DNA from: an uncultured beta proteobacterium
GTDB lineage: Bacteria; Pseudomonadota; Gammaproteobacteria; Burkholderiales; Burkholderiaceae
DNA length: 42,951 bases
Reading direction: 5' to 3'
NCBI GenBank assembly: GCA_903889595.1
Contig: CAISYI010000042.1
Span: 1 to 42,951 of the forward strand
The position numbers and the translations under genes were made by a program. This document shows positions 1 through 7,923 of this stretch, piece after piece (the stretch's first letter is position 1; every line of letters begins with the position of its first letter). The notes under the pieces were generated by a model. That model saw only the letters and a list, made by a program, of their open reading frames with translations. It made no database searches and was not told where the DNA came from.

Positions 1-1
1 A

Positions 2-1111
2 CAGATCGATGTCACTCTAATAGATCCTTCACCGAACCTTGTTTCATGTCCATTATCCAATTTGGTCATTAATGGCCAAATGCAGATTTCTGAAATCACG
101 AAAAGTAGAGACCCCCTGCAACAAAAATATGGTGTCAAATTAATTCAGGACAATGTCGAGCGGATCCTTCCAGAGGTGAAAAAGATTGTTTTACAACAAG
201 GAATAACCATCTCCTATGACAAATTAATTTTATCTCCTGGGATAGATATGATGTGGGATAGCCTGCCCAAAATGAAAGACCCCGTTCTACAAAATCGCTT
301 TGTACATGCTATGAAGGCAGGATCTCAAACTCTCACTTTACGAAAGCAATTGGAGTCCATGAAAGACGGGGAAGTTTTCGCCATTTCTATCCCCTTAGCC
401 CCCTATCGTTGTCCGCCATCCCCCTATGAGAGAGCTAGTCAAGTCGCAAATTATTTCAAAAAATATAAAACACGATCAAAAATTCTGGTGCTAGACGCCA
501 ATGCAGAAATTACCTCAAAATCCACCTTATTTAAAAAAGCTTGGTCTAGCTACTATCCCAACATGATTGAATACAGGAATAATCATACTTTGGTAGATGT
601 AGATTCTTCAGAAAGTGCCCTACTGTTCGAAGTACAAGATGATGTTAAAGCGTCGGTTTTAAATGTGATTCCGCCCATGCGAGCAGGTGACATTGCTTTT
701 CATTCAAACCTAGCTAATATCAATCAACGTTGGTGCGAAGTTGATTTTTTGACCTACGAATCAAAAGTTATTCCCGATATTCATATATTGGGAGATGCTA
801 TCCAAAGTTCAACCCAAACACCAAAATCTGCTCAAGTTGCTAATGGACAGGCCAAAATTTGTGCATCGGCTATTTACCAACAATTAGCAGACTTACCAAT
901 TAATAAAAGCCCAACATTTTCAAGTATTTGTTATAGCGTTTTAGGAGAAAAAACGGGGGCACATATCTCAACAATGCATCAATTTGACCCAAAAACGCAA
1001 AGTATGGCTGTGGTTTCAGGATCGAATAGTATTTCCACCACAGACAACGCTCAGGAATATTCTTCCGCAATCAAGTGGGCAAACGATATTTGGTCAGACA
1101 CATTGATTTAG
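2..1111 (+). CDS. fccB: Flavocytochrome c sulfide dehydrogenase, flavoprotein subunit (5'-truncated)
   Basis: Partial gene; the frame is open to the left edge and coding starts before the window. The family oxidises sulfide in the periplasm with FAD and passes electrons to a cytochrome c partner (FccA/SoxE). Visible signatures: the segment DPSPNLVSCPLSN, whose Cys (codon at 47-49) lies where known members attach FAD covalently; the context YRCPPSPYERA (Cys codon 410-412) and SSICYS (Cys codon 929-931), matching the cysteine pair that forms the redox disulfide near the flavin; and HILGDA, typical of the C-terminal FAD-binding part. A TTG at 62 could be read as a start, but the upstream in-frame residues clearly belong to the family, so it is internal. 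The AT-rich gap after the stop has only a weak imperfect hairpin. The cytochrome subunit is not present downstream and may lie off the left edge. Confidence 0.9.
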   Translation, partial: QIDVTLIDPSPNLVSCPLSNLVINGQMQISEITKSRDPLQQKYGVKLIQDNVERILPEVKKIVLQQGITISYDKLILSPGIDMMWDSLPKMKDPVLQNRFVHAMKAGSQTLTLRKQLESMKDGEVFAISIPLAPYRCPPSPYERASQVANYFKKYKTRSKILVLDANAEITSKSTLFKKAWSSYYPNMIEYRNNHTLVDVDSSESALLFEVQDDVKASVLNVIPPMRAGDIAFHSNLANINQRWCEVDFLTYESKVIPDIHILGDAIQSSTQTPKSAQVANGQAKICASAIYQQLADLPINKSPTFSSICYSVLGEKTGAHISTMHQFDPKTQSMAVVSGSNSISTTDNAQEYSSAIKWANDIWSDTLI

Positions 1112-1215
1112 AAAAATTTTTGTACTTTTTTTACAAATTTTAATTTTTAAACACTATTTCAATATAAACTTAGTTTGTTGTTTAATTAAATTCCTAAAAC
1201 TAGAGGAGATCACAG

Positions 1216-1713
1216 ATGCAGTTGAATATTAACGGCAAAATGCACAATATCGATGTAGAACCCAATATGCCCCTCTTATGGGCTATTCGCGAAATTGTTG
1301 GCTTAACTGGAACAAAATATGGCTGTGGAATCGCACAGTGTGGAGCTTGTACCGTTTATTTAAACGGTGAGCCTGCAAGATCGTGCTCTATTCCTGTGTC
1401 ATCTGTTGGTAGTATGAAAATCACGACTATTGAAGCTTTATCAGCCGACAATACTCACCCCGTACAAAAAGCATGGATTGCTTTAGATGTTCCACAATGT
1501 GGATATTGCCAGTCAGGTCAAGTTATGGCCGCTGCTGCATTGCTCAAGCGTAATCCTAAACCGACAGATGCTGACATTGATAATGCAATGTCTAATATTT
1601 GCCGTTGCGGTACTTATCAAAAGATTCGTGATGGTATCCATGTTGCTTCTGGTCAAAAGAAATTGGCAGAAGTTCTAGCTACCTATGATGCCACTCCTCA
1701 ATCACGCGGATAA
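1216..1713 (+). CDS. 2Fe-2S subunit of xanthine oxidase-family molybdoenzyme (IorA-like)
   Basis: Small electron-transfer subunit of a molybdenum hydroxylase such as isoquinoline 1-oxidoreductase, nicotinate dehydrogenase or an aldehyde oxidase. The 165 residues hold an N-terminal plant-type ferredoxin domain with Cys37, Cys42, Cys45 and Cys57 (motif [16 protein letters not shown]) and a C-terminal four-helix domain with Cys95, Cys98, Cys129 and Cys131 (CGYCQSGQ, then CRCGTY), so all eight ligands for two clusters are present. The length is normal. A strong ribosome site (gaggag at about 1203-1208) fixes the start. It lies 11 nt before the large subunit and is certainly co-transcribed with it. 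It has no signal peptide of its own; known relatives are exported together with the Tat-tagged large subunit. The substrate cannot be read from the sequence. Confidence 0.92.
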   Translation: MQLNINGKMHNIDVEPNMPLLWAIREIVGLTGTKYGCGIAQCGACTVYLNGEPARSCSIPVSSVGSMKITTIEALSADNTHPVQKAWIALDVPQCGYCQSGQVMAAAALLKRNPKPTDADIDNAMSNICRCGTYQKIRDGIHVASGQKKLAEVLATYDATPQSRG

Positions 1714-1724
1714 GAGAGACAAAG

Positions 1725-3962
1725 ATGACTAAAAATACAGGTAATCAAATGGATCAAACGAATTTAGAAAGCCAATCACGTCGACGCTTTATTGTTGACA
1801 CTTCCTTTTTGGGTGGTGGCTTAATGTTAGGCATCGGTAGCTTTGCAAGCACTGAAGCCATGGCTGGATCAATGTACAATCCAAACACAATCATGAATGC
1901 ATCTTCTCCTGAGGTGAATGCATGGGTCAATATCAAGCCAGACGATACTGTCGTAGTTCGTATTGTTCGTTCAGAAATGGGTCAAGGTACTAGAACTGGC
2001 TTAGCCCAATTAGTTGCTGAAGAATTAGAATGCGACTGGAAAAAAATCATTACAGAGTCGCCTACTCCAGGTCAAAGCGTTGCAAGGCAAAGGGTTTGGG
2101 GCGAATTTAGTACCGGCGGAAGTCGCGGTATTAGAACCTCCGAAGACTACGTAAGAAGAGGTGCAGCAGCAGCTAGAATCATGCTATTACAAGCAGCTGC
2201 TAACGAATGGAATGTGCCCCTCTCAGAGTTAACAGTTAATAAAGGCGTAATTTCTCACAAATCTGGCAAGAAAACCACTTACGGTAAAGTTGCCGAGGCT
2301 GCTGCAAAAATAACTCCGCCAGATCCAAAATCAATTACGCTTAAAAAACCAAGCGAATGGAAAGTTGCTGGTAAGCCTCTTGCTAGACTCGATACCGCTG
2401 ACAAGGTAAACGGTACTAAAGTGTTTGGTGTTGATTTGCAATTACCTGGCATGTTATGTGCTGCTATCAAAGCATCTCCTGTTTTTGGTGGCAAAGTTAA
2501 ATCCTTTGATGAAAACAAAGTCAAAAATTTACGTGGTGTTAAGGGTGTTGTTAAAGTTGGTGACAACGCAGTTGCTGTGGTTGCTGATACTTTTTGGCGC
2601 GCTAAAATTGCCCTCGATGCACTCCCAATTGAATGGGATGAAGCTGGTAACGGCAACGTAAACCAAGCTGATATTGAAAAACGCCTAAGAGAAGGTTTAG
2701 AAGAAGTTGGTGATTTCTGGCAACGTAAAGAAGGCGATGCTGTAGCTGCAATCCAATCTTCAGGAAAAGTTGTTGAAGCCGTTTATTACACTCCGTACCG
2801 TTCACACGTGAATATGGAGCCAATGAACTGTACAGTTAAATTTACTCCGGAAAAAGTAGAAGCTTGGGTACCTACTCAAAATGGCGAGGCATCACATGCT
2901 GCTCTATCTGCAGCTGCTGGCTTACCCTTAACTCAGTGCGAAGTTTATAAGTTAGACCCTGGAACTGGTCTTGGTCGTCGTGGAGGTACGCAAGAATACG
3001 TCACTCAAGCTGTAGACATTGCTAAAAACTTCCCAGGTATTCCAGTCAAAATGATGTGGTCACGTGAAGAAGATATGACACATGATTATTACCATCCGAT
3101 TGCTATGGCTAAAATGAGAGCCGGTATTGATGCAAACGGTAATATGACGGGATTACATGTTAAAGTTTCTGGTCAATCCATTAACTCAACTGTTGCGCCA
3201 ATGGCGATCAAAAATAATAAGGATGTAAGACAGTTACAAGGCTTCTACGAAGAAGCTGGTGACGCTCAATTAGGCTATAAATTCCCAACCTTACTCACTG
3301 AGTATGTGATGAAAAATACCCATGTACCTGTTGGTCCATGGCGTGGTGTGAATACCAATCAAAATGGTATGTTCATGGAAATTTTCATGGACGAATGTGC
3401 GAAAGCTGCAGGAAAAGATCCATTAGCCTTCCGTCAAGCTGTCATGAAAGACCATCCGAAACATTTAAATGTCCTCAATGCTGCAGCGAAGAGAAGTAAC
3501 TGGGGGAAACCACTACCTAAGGGTGTTCACCGTGGTATCGCTCAATTTATGGGTTATGGTAGTTATTCCGCATGTGTTGCTGAAGTTTCAGTAACGGATA
3601 ACATCGTGAAGATTCACAAAATGGTGTTTGCGCTAGATTGCGGTCACGTTGTCAACCCATATGTAGTGCGTGAGCAAGTAGAAGGTTCTGTAGTGATGGC
3701 GCTTTCTTCGATATTCAATCCAGAAATTACTGTAGAGAACGGTAGAATCAAACAAACTAACTTTGACTCATACCCTCTCTTAAGATTGGCTCAAAATCCA
3801 AAAGTCGATACGGTTTTAGTGCCGACTTTAGATTTCTGGGGCGGAGTTGGGGAGCCTACAATTTGCGTGGTGGCACCAGCAGTTATCAATGCTATTTCAG
3901 CAGCATTAGGTAAGCCACTACGTAACTTCCCATTAATTAGAGAAGGCTTGTCAATCGCTTAA
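1725..3962 (+). CDS. Molybdopterin-binding large subunit, xanthine oxidase family (IorB-like), Tat-exported
   Basis: Catalytic subunit carrying a molybdopterin cytosine dinucleotide-type cofactor; the family hydroxylates N-heterocycles or oxidises aldehydes. It has 745 residues, the usual length for the IorB group. The N-terminus has a twin-arginine signal (SRRRF at residues 18-22, then a Gly-rich hydrophobic stretch ending near AMA). Family landmarks are EMGQGTRTGLAQLVAEELE, the LGRRGGTQEY loop and GGVGEP near the end, where Glu710 is the base expected at the molybdenum site. There is no FAD subunit nearby, consistent with a two-subunit periplasmic enzyme that gives electrons to a cytochrome c. 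It ends at a strong bidirectional terminator facing soxA. Codon choice (many GGT, GCT, CGT) and the strong ribosome site on the preceding gene suggest high expression. Family is sure; substrate is unknown. Confidence 0.92.
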   Translation: MTKNTGNQMDQTNLESQSRRRFIVDTSFLGGGLMLGIGSFASTEAMAGSMYNPNTIMNASSPEVNAWVNIKPDDTVVVRIVRSEMGQGTRTGLAQLVAEELECDWKKIITESPTPGQSVARQRVWGEFSTGGSRGIRTSEDYVRRGAAAARIMLLQAAANEWNVPLSELTVNKGVISHKSGKKTTYGKVAEAAAKITPPDPKSITLKKPSEWKVAGKPLARLDTADKVNGTKVFGVDLQLPGMLCAAIKASPVFGGKVKSFDENKVKNLRGVKGVVKVGDNAVAVVADTFWRAKIALDALPIEWDEAGNGNVNQADIEKRLREGLEEVGDFWQRKEGDAVAAIQSSGKVVEAVYYTPYRSHVNMEPMNCTVKFTPEKVEAWVPTQNGEASHAALSAAAGLPLTQCEVYKLDPGTGLGRRGGTQEYVTQAVDIAKNFPGIPVKMMWSREEDMTHDYYHPIAMAKMRAGIDANGNMTGLHVKVSGQSINSTVAPMAIKNNKDVRQLQGFYEEAGDAQLGYKFPTLLTEYVMKNTHVPVGPWRGVNTNQNGMFMEIFMDECAKAAGKDPLAFRQAVMKDHPKHLNVLNAAAKRSNWGKPLPKGVHRGIAQFMGYGSYSACVAEVSVTDNIVKIHKMVFALDCGHVVNPYVVREQVEGSVVMALSSIFNPEITVENGRIKQTNFDSYPLLRLAQNPKVDTVLVPTLDFWGGVGEPTICVVAPAVINAISAALGKPLRNFPLIREGLSIA

Positions 3963-3978
3963 GTTTCTATCAAGCAAT

Positions 3979-4014
3979 AAAAATCCCATTATTTATTTAA
4001 TGGGATTTTTTTTT
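3979..4014. terminator. Bidirectional rho-independent terminator
   Basis: Stem AAATCCCATTA / TAATGGGATTT with loop TTTATT, flanked by an A run on the left and a run of nine T on the right. It sits in the 58-nt gap between the convergent large molybdoenzyme subunit and soxA, so it can end both transcripts. Confidence 0.85.
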
Positions 4015-4020
4015 ACTTAT

Positions 4021-4794
4021 TTAGCGTCTGATTGAGGGTCCTTCCCAAATCATCCCTTCGGAGCGACTCTTTAAAAACAATTCAAGTGCGCGAAGGTCGC
4101 GATGTCCAGTTGGCGGTATAGCTGCTTGAACTCCGGAATAACAAGCTCTCAAGCGCCGATCCATTGATCCCATCGCTTGCCAGCTTTGGCGATAAATCGG
4201 AAAACCCGTGATATAGCCCGGACTAATTACATCAGATCTTAAATTTTTGCCAATATTCAAATCATGACATTGAGTACAAGAAAGATTCACTCTACCCTGA
4301 CGTAGCGTGTAGATTTGAGCCCCATGATTAAGTGCATCCTGCCAAGAAGCCTTTTCTATTGAATCAATTGGAGCCTGAGTTTGGACCTTTAATCCTTTTG
4401 CACTATTAGAAAGGAAGGTTGAGACAGCAATCACATCTGGGCTCTCAGTATTTAATCCAAGTGACTGTTTTTTTGCGAAACATTGAATTATCTGATCCTC
4501 TAAATTAATTAATTGATTTTTTTTCCAGCGCGGAAATTCAACCACTGATTGACGAATAGGATTTAAATCTTGATGGCAACCTTGACAGTCTTTTTGCCAA
4601 ATTTGTGTTCCTTGATCAATCCACAATGAAATAGGATTGATAGAAGCATCTTTAGATAAATTCAAGAGCTCACTAGTTAAGAATTGATTACCACTTTGTC
4701 GGGTTTGTGCCCTTGCAAAACCCATGTTAATTAAACAAAATGAAATTATTAAAGTAATCAAGCGCCAACTGATGACTAGACTGGTGGGATTCAA
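4021..4794 (-). CDS. soxA: SoxA, diheme c-type cytochrome of the SoxAX thiosulfotransferase
   Basis: SoxAX joins thiosulfate to the SoxY carrier cysteine in the periplasm. The 257-residue protein has a signal peptide (hydrophobic about residues 9-27, cleavage near ARAQ), a first heme site C70-x-x-C73-H74 with C105 (IIQCF) and a second heme site C173-x-x-C176-H177 with C218 (RACYSGVQA). In characterised SoxA the two distal heme ligands are cysteines, the second a persulfide; C105 and C218 are in the right places. This is therefore the diheme type. It is the last gene of the leftward soxX-Y-Z-A run, 12 nt after soxZ, and ends at the terminator shared with the molybdoenzyme operon. soxB, needed to release sulfate, is not in the window. 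Confidence 0.93.
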   Translation of the reverse strand: MNPTSLVISWRLITLIISFCLINMGFARAQTRQSGNQFLTSELLNLSKDASINPISLWIDQGTQIWQKDCQGCHQDLNPIRQSVVEFPRWKKNQLINLEDQIIQCFAKKQSLGLNTESPDVIAVSTFLSNSAKGLKVQTQAPIDSIEKASWQDALNHGAQIYTLRQGRVNLSCTQCHDLNIGKNLRSDVISPGYITGFPIYRQSWQAMGSMDRRLRACYSGVQAAIPPTGHRDLRALELFLKSRSEGMIWEGPSIRR

Positions 4795-4806
4795 TTAAAT
4801 CAGTCC

Positions 4807-5154
4807 TTAAGATTTAAAACTAATCAAATCTTTATCGGTTTGCCCTGTATTACCCTGGTCATCAAGCCAGTTAACAGAAAGAGTTCCGCCTTTTTCTGGG
4901 ACCACGATTAAAAAACTGATCAATGGATTTGCTGCAATTCCTGTTCCAACATCTGCTGTAAAAATAACTTCTTGATTCAGCTTAACAACAACATTCTCGA
5001 TGATGTTTTTAGGAATTTGATCAATCCCGTTATCAGCCATACGAAATCCCGTTTCCATGGGGTGGCCAATCAAAATACGAACTTCAACCGTCGCACCAGG
5101 TTTGGGATTACCAATAAAACTGACTCGAATTGGAAATTTATTATGCGTTGCCAT
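4807..5154 (-). CDS. soxZ: SoxZ, sulfur carrier complex subunit
   Basis: Partner of SoxY in the periplasmic SoxYZ carrier. The 115 residues match the family in length and pattern: IRVSFIGNPKPGATVEVRIL, then IGHPMETGFR, a central LNQEVIF strand and a C-terminal GGTLSVNWLDDQGN strand typical of the SoxZ Ig-like fold. It has no signal peptide, as usual for SoxZ, which is exported bound to Tat-carried SoxY. It lies 23 nt downstream of soxY and 12 nt upstream of soxA in the same transcript. Confidence 0.95.
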   Translation of the reverse strand: MATHNKFPIRVSFIGNPKPGATVEVRILIGHPMETGFRMADNGIDQIPKNIIENVVVKLNQEVIFTADVGTGIAANPLISFLIVVPEKGGTLSVNWLDDQGNTGQTDKDLISFKS

Positions 5155-5177
5155 GATAAACCTTTGTCATTTAGAGA

Positions 5178-5690
5178 TTAAGTTGCATCAAAACAAGCAT
5201 TCAAAGTCACGACCGATGGTACAGAGTTAGCAATTTTCTGACCATTGTCAAGGGTTGCAATCACCCAAACATCTTGACTTAAAGCTAAGCGAATTCGAGT
5301 AGAAAATTGATAAGAACTTTTAGCTTGAGGTACCTTTACTCGAATAACCATTGGAAATGGATTTTCAGGGGCGATGATTTCAAAAGACTGAATCAATCGC
5401 TCTGATGGTGCTTGTAATTTAACCGTGAAAGGAATTGAATTACCAGTATCTGCTAAAGGTGGGATATCTAACTGAATTGCTTTTTCGTTAATTGTTAATT
5501 TTTTTAATGCAGTCGGTTGATATTCTGGGAATTGGCTTTGCATCATTTGAACAGCCTGCATTTTTTGTGCAAATGAGTTCGTAGATTTGGCCATTAAAAG
5601 CATACCTGAAAGTACCAGAAAAAAGTCTCTTTTCGAGTAAATTAATTTAGGCCTTACTTTTTTAACCGATTGCTTATCTACTTTTCGCAT
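5178..5690 (-). CDS. soxY: SoxY-like sulfur carrier with non-canonical C-terminus
   Basis: SoxY normally carries sulfur intermediates on the cysteine of a C-terminal GGCGG swinging arm. This 170-residue protein has the SoxY body (IPPLADTGNSIPFTV, then ENPFPMVIRV, then TRIRLALSQDVWVIATLDNG) but ends TLNACFDAT. Cys166 is the only cysteine and is five residues from the end instead of three, with no flanking glycines. The DNA after the stop holds no GGCGG in another frame, so this is not a simple frameshift. The N-terminus resembles a Tat signal with Lys-Arg in place of Arg-Arg (SKRDFF, residues 19-24) before a hydrophobic stretch ending SFAQ. It lies between soxX and soxZ. Assignment to the SoxY family is firm; the chemistry of the altered tail is not known to me. 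Confidence 0.85.
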   Translation of the reverse strand: MRKVDKQSVKKVRPKLIYSKRDFFLVLSGMLLMAKSTNSFAQKMQAVQMMQSQFPEYQPTALKKLTINEKAIQLDIPPLADTGNSIPFTVKLQAPSERLIQSFEIIAPENPFPMVIRVKVPQAKSSYQFSTRIRLALSQDVWVIATLDNGQKIANSVPSVVTLNACFDAT

Positions 5691-5755
5691 TCAATCACCC
5701 TTCTGAAATAATCAAATTAACTATAAGATTTGATTGTAATTGGTTTTATTGCTAC

Positions 5756-6184
5756 TTACTTTAACATCGCAAGGACATCAACCACATCACTAATTTGCTT
5801 CGAATCTAGTAAAGATTTGGGTAAGTTTGGATTATTGATACCAGTCAGACTTCCATAGGGTGGCATTAAAGTTTCAGGGTTCATGAGTCTTGCATCAGTA
5901 ACCCATTGCCTTAATTGATCTGATGTATATTTGGCCCCAACTTTACTTAAAGGTGGTGCAAAATTACCCTGCTTCTCTTTGACACTTTTTTCTGAAAGTT
6001 GGATTGTATGGCAAGTAATACAATTGCCTTGTCGGCCATCTTGCATAATTTTCCAGCCAGGCATAGCTGTAATTTTCTGTTCGAATTCAATTTGTTGAGC
6101 GGATAAATTAGTAGAAATCAAAAAACCACAAAACAACAAAATTTCAAGTCTGTAAAAGATGAAAGGTTTGATGATTTTTATCAT
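5756..6184 (-). CDS. soxX: SoxX, monoheme c-type cytochrome
   Basis: Small subunit of SoxAX that accepts electrons from the thiosulfate-SoxY coupling. The 142 residues start with a signal peptide (hydrophobic about residues 14-29, cleavage near LSAQ), then PGW, the heme site C55-x-x-C58-H59 (GNCITCHT), the SoxX-typical GNFAPPL and a candidate methionine ligand M107 in LMPPYG. It is the first sox gene of the leftward run. Only 42 nt separate it from the stop of the CYTH-CHAD gene upstream, so either the promoter sits in that short gap or inside the upstream gene, or the two are co-transcribed. The 65-nt gap to soxY contains an 8-bp inverted repeat (aatcaaat/atttgatt, 5710-5735) of unknown meaning. 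Confidence 0.9.
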   Translation of the reverse strand: MIKIIKPFIFYRLEILLFCGFLISTNLSAQQIEFEQKITAMPGWKIMQDGRQGNCITCHTIQLSEKSVKEKQGNFAPPLSKVGAKYTSDQLRQWVTDARLMNPETLMPPYGSLTGINNPNLPKSLLDSKQISDVVDVLAMLK

Positions 6185-6226
6185 ATTTGAATTTTAGTTG
6201 AATAAACATGAAAAAGACCAGAAAAT

Positions 6227-7768
6227 TTATTTTTGCCATGGAGCTTTTAGCTCATTTAAACCCGCAATCACTTTTGGCATCATTGATAAGTAACCACTTT
6301 GTCGACCAATAATCCAAGCGGTAGCGACATCTAATTGAGCGAGGTTTCTCTTTGATAACAAAATTTCTGCAGTAGCTAAATCATTCATCTGACCTAATAA
6401 CTCTTGAGCGCGCGAAAGTGTTTTGGTGTAAGGAGTCATTTTCTTTTGAGGAAATAACTGAACAAAGAATTCAAACGAATAACGAAGCTTTTTTAGATAG
6501 AGTCTTAACTGATGACTTTCTTCTAAACTTCTAGTCGGCACAGATAATTCTCTTTGGAAACGACGGTGACGACGCTTCAACAAGCGAGAAGCAAACTGCT
6601 CCGTATTTTCAGGAATAATAGGAGTTGAAGTTGATTGACTCTCAAGGATCATTTTTTGTCGACTCTTGATTTCTGGATGATTTTTTAAACTCATCACAGC
6701 TTCAGCAAATGAAATGACTTTCACAGAATAGTTTCGATGCCCAAAGGTGGCAATGGCGCTCTGATGACCAATAGATCTCTGGGCAATGGCAAATTTTTCT
6801 AATTCTAAAATATCAGGATGATTGCCAAAGGTTTGCTTTAATAAGGGTAAGAGTTCATCGCTAAAAACATCCCAATTTCTAGCATCACCCAGAGCATTGG
6901 CTAAATCTCTCCAAATATTATTCCAATTACCCACAAAGGTCATTGGCAAAACGGGGGAAAAAAGTTTAATTGCTGAACGAATTCTGCGCATAGCAACTCG
7001 TGCTTGATGAATATATTCGTCATCGTTGTCAAGCAATATCCCACTATCATTCAGTTGTAAATGGTAGAGGCACTCAAAGCAAATGTGTTGAAAAGTATCT
7101 ATTGGATCAGCCTCTGGATTAATTTCCAAATTGGCTGGTTTCACAGGTGACATTGAAATATTTTGATATAAGCGATAGCCAACTTCCGCTTTAGAGCGAT
7201 TAGAAGGATGCAACCTTACTCTGCGGCTAAGAACTCTCGCTAAACCAAATAAATTGACGGGATTACCATCCAAAAGCTCTAACTCAACTTCACAAATTTC
7301 CTCTTGATACAAAAGTCCATCTAAGCGTTTAGTAACAATTTTGCCTAGGTCGATAGCAACTTCAATTTTTGCCCCCCTAAACTCGACCTCCCAAGTTCGT
7401 CTAACAAAATCAGTAGTAAATATTGGTACTAATTGAGGAGCAAGCATTGTCATTTTTTCAGCTAATACTGGGTCATCAATCAATGTTTGAAAATCAAATT
7501 GTCCTTGAGTAGTTGGAGCTTCCCACTCTAACCGGCGATGCAAACCACCAAGTGAAGGTGATGCCAACTTAACCGTAAGAAGTGTTTTACGAAGTACCTT
7601 ACGCTCTCTCACAACTGCTCCGCTCTTCATTAGGGATAACTCAGGCGTGTCATAGTAAACGTTAAAAAGTTTATGGCGTTTGCATGGCCCGCTAATTAAG
7701 GGATGTTCCAAGAGGATGGATAAGTTGTTTGCAGAAAAACCTAGTTTTAATTCAGTTTCAATAGTCAC
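6227..7768 (-). CDS. CYTH and CHAD domain protein (inorganic triphosphatase / polyphosphate-binding)
   Basis: 513 residues, two domains. The N-terminal CYTH domain (about 1-205) begins with the ExExK signature (E4, E6, K8 in IETELKLGF) and has alternating charged strands such as EVELELLDG; related YgiF-type proteins hydrolyse inorganic triphosphate. The C-terminal CHAD domain (about 225-500) is helical and rich in conserved His and Arg: DDEYIHQARVAMRRIRSAIKLF, then RHRRFQREL and HQLRLYLKKLRYSFEFF. CHAD domains bind polyphosphate. No signal peptide, so cytoplasmic. It is followed 42 nt later by soxX on the same strand; upstream is the terminator of the alkaline phosphatase gene. Its place beside two phosphate-scavenging enzymes fits a role in polyphosphate metabolism, by inference. 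Confidence 0.88.
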   Translation of the reverse strand: MTIETELKLGFSANNLSILLEHPLISGPCKRHKLFNVYYDTPELSLMKSGAVVRERKVLRKTLLTVKLASPSLGGLHRRLEWEAPTTQGQFDFQTLIDDPVLAEKMTMLAPQLVPIFTTDFVRRTWEVEFRGAKIEVAIDLGKIVTKRLDGLLYQEEICEVELELLDGNPVNLFGLARVLSRRVRLHPSNRSKAEVGYRLYQNISMSPVKPANLEINPEADPIDTFQHICFECLYHLQLNDSGILLDNDDEYIHQARVAMRRIRSAIKLFSPVLPMTFVGNWNNIWRDLANALGDARNWDVFSDELLPLLKQTFGNHPDILELEKFAIAQRSIGHQSAIATFGHRNYSVKVISFAEAVMSLKNHPEIKSRQKMILESQSTSTPIIPENTEQFASRLLKRRHRRFQRELSVPTRSLEESHQLRLYLKKLRYSFEFFVQLFPQKKMTPYTKTLSRAQELLGQMNDLATAEILLSKRNLAQLDVATAWIIGRQSGYLSMMPKVIAGLNELKAPWQK

Positions 7769-7861
7769 AATTGATTTAATACCTTATAAAATTAACAAAA
7801 TACTCATTTAATAGGTGATTTTAATGAAATTGAAACAAATTTACTATCTATAAATAATTAA

Positions 7862-7896
7862 AAATGCATGTCATTCTAATGAATTGACATGCATTT
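7862..7896 (-). terminator. Terminator-like hairpin downstream of the alkaline phosphatase gene
   Basis: A perfect 12-bp inverted repeat (aaatgcatgtca / tgacatgcattt) with an 11-nt loop lies 27 nt after the stop of the phosphatase gene. On the minus strand the stem is followed by TTTTAATTATTT, an acceptable U-rich tail. The rest of the 155-nt gap (7769-7923) is AT-rich and shows nothing else clear. Confidence 0.65.
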
Positions 7897-7923
7897 AATT
7901 ACTTTTAAAGTATAAAAAATCAA

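Noticed and set aside
62-64. TTG as the start of the sulfide dehydrogenase gene
   Set aside because: In-frame codons before it encode family-conserved residues including the FAD-linking cysteine, so the gene is truncated by the window edge.
1116-1141. Terminator after fccB
   Set aside because: Six mostly A-T pairs with a T-rich loop; too weak to call.
2279-2656. 125-residue open frame on the minus strand inside the molybdoenzyme large subunit
   Set aside because: Fully covered by a strongly conserved gene on the other strand; no ribosome site or recognisable domain. A mirror of codon bias.
5710-5735. Inverted repeat between soxX and soxY as a terminator
   Set aside because: Eight A/T-rich pairs without a T tail, and the genes on either side belong to one operon. 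At most a weak processing hairpin.
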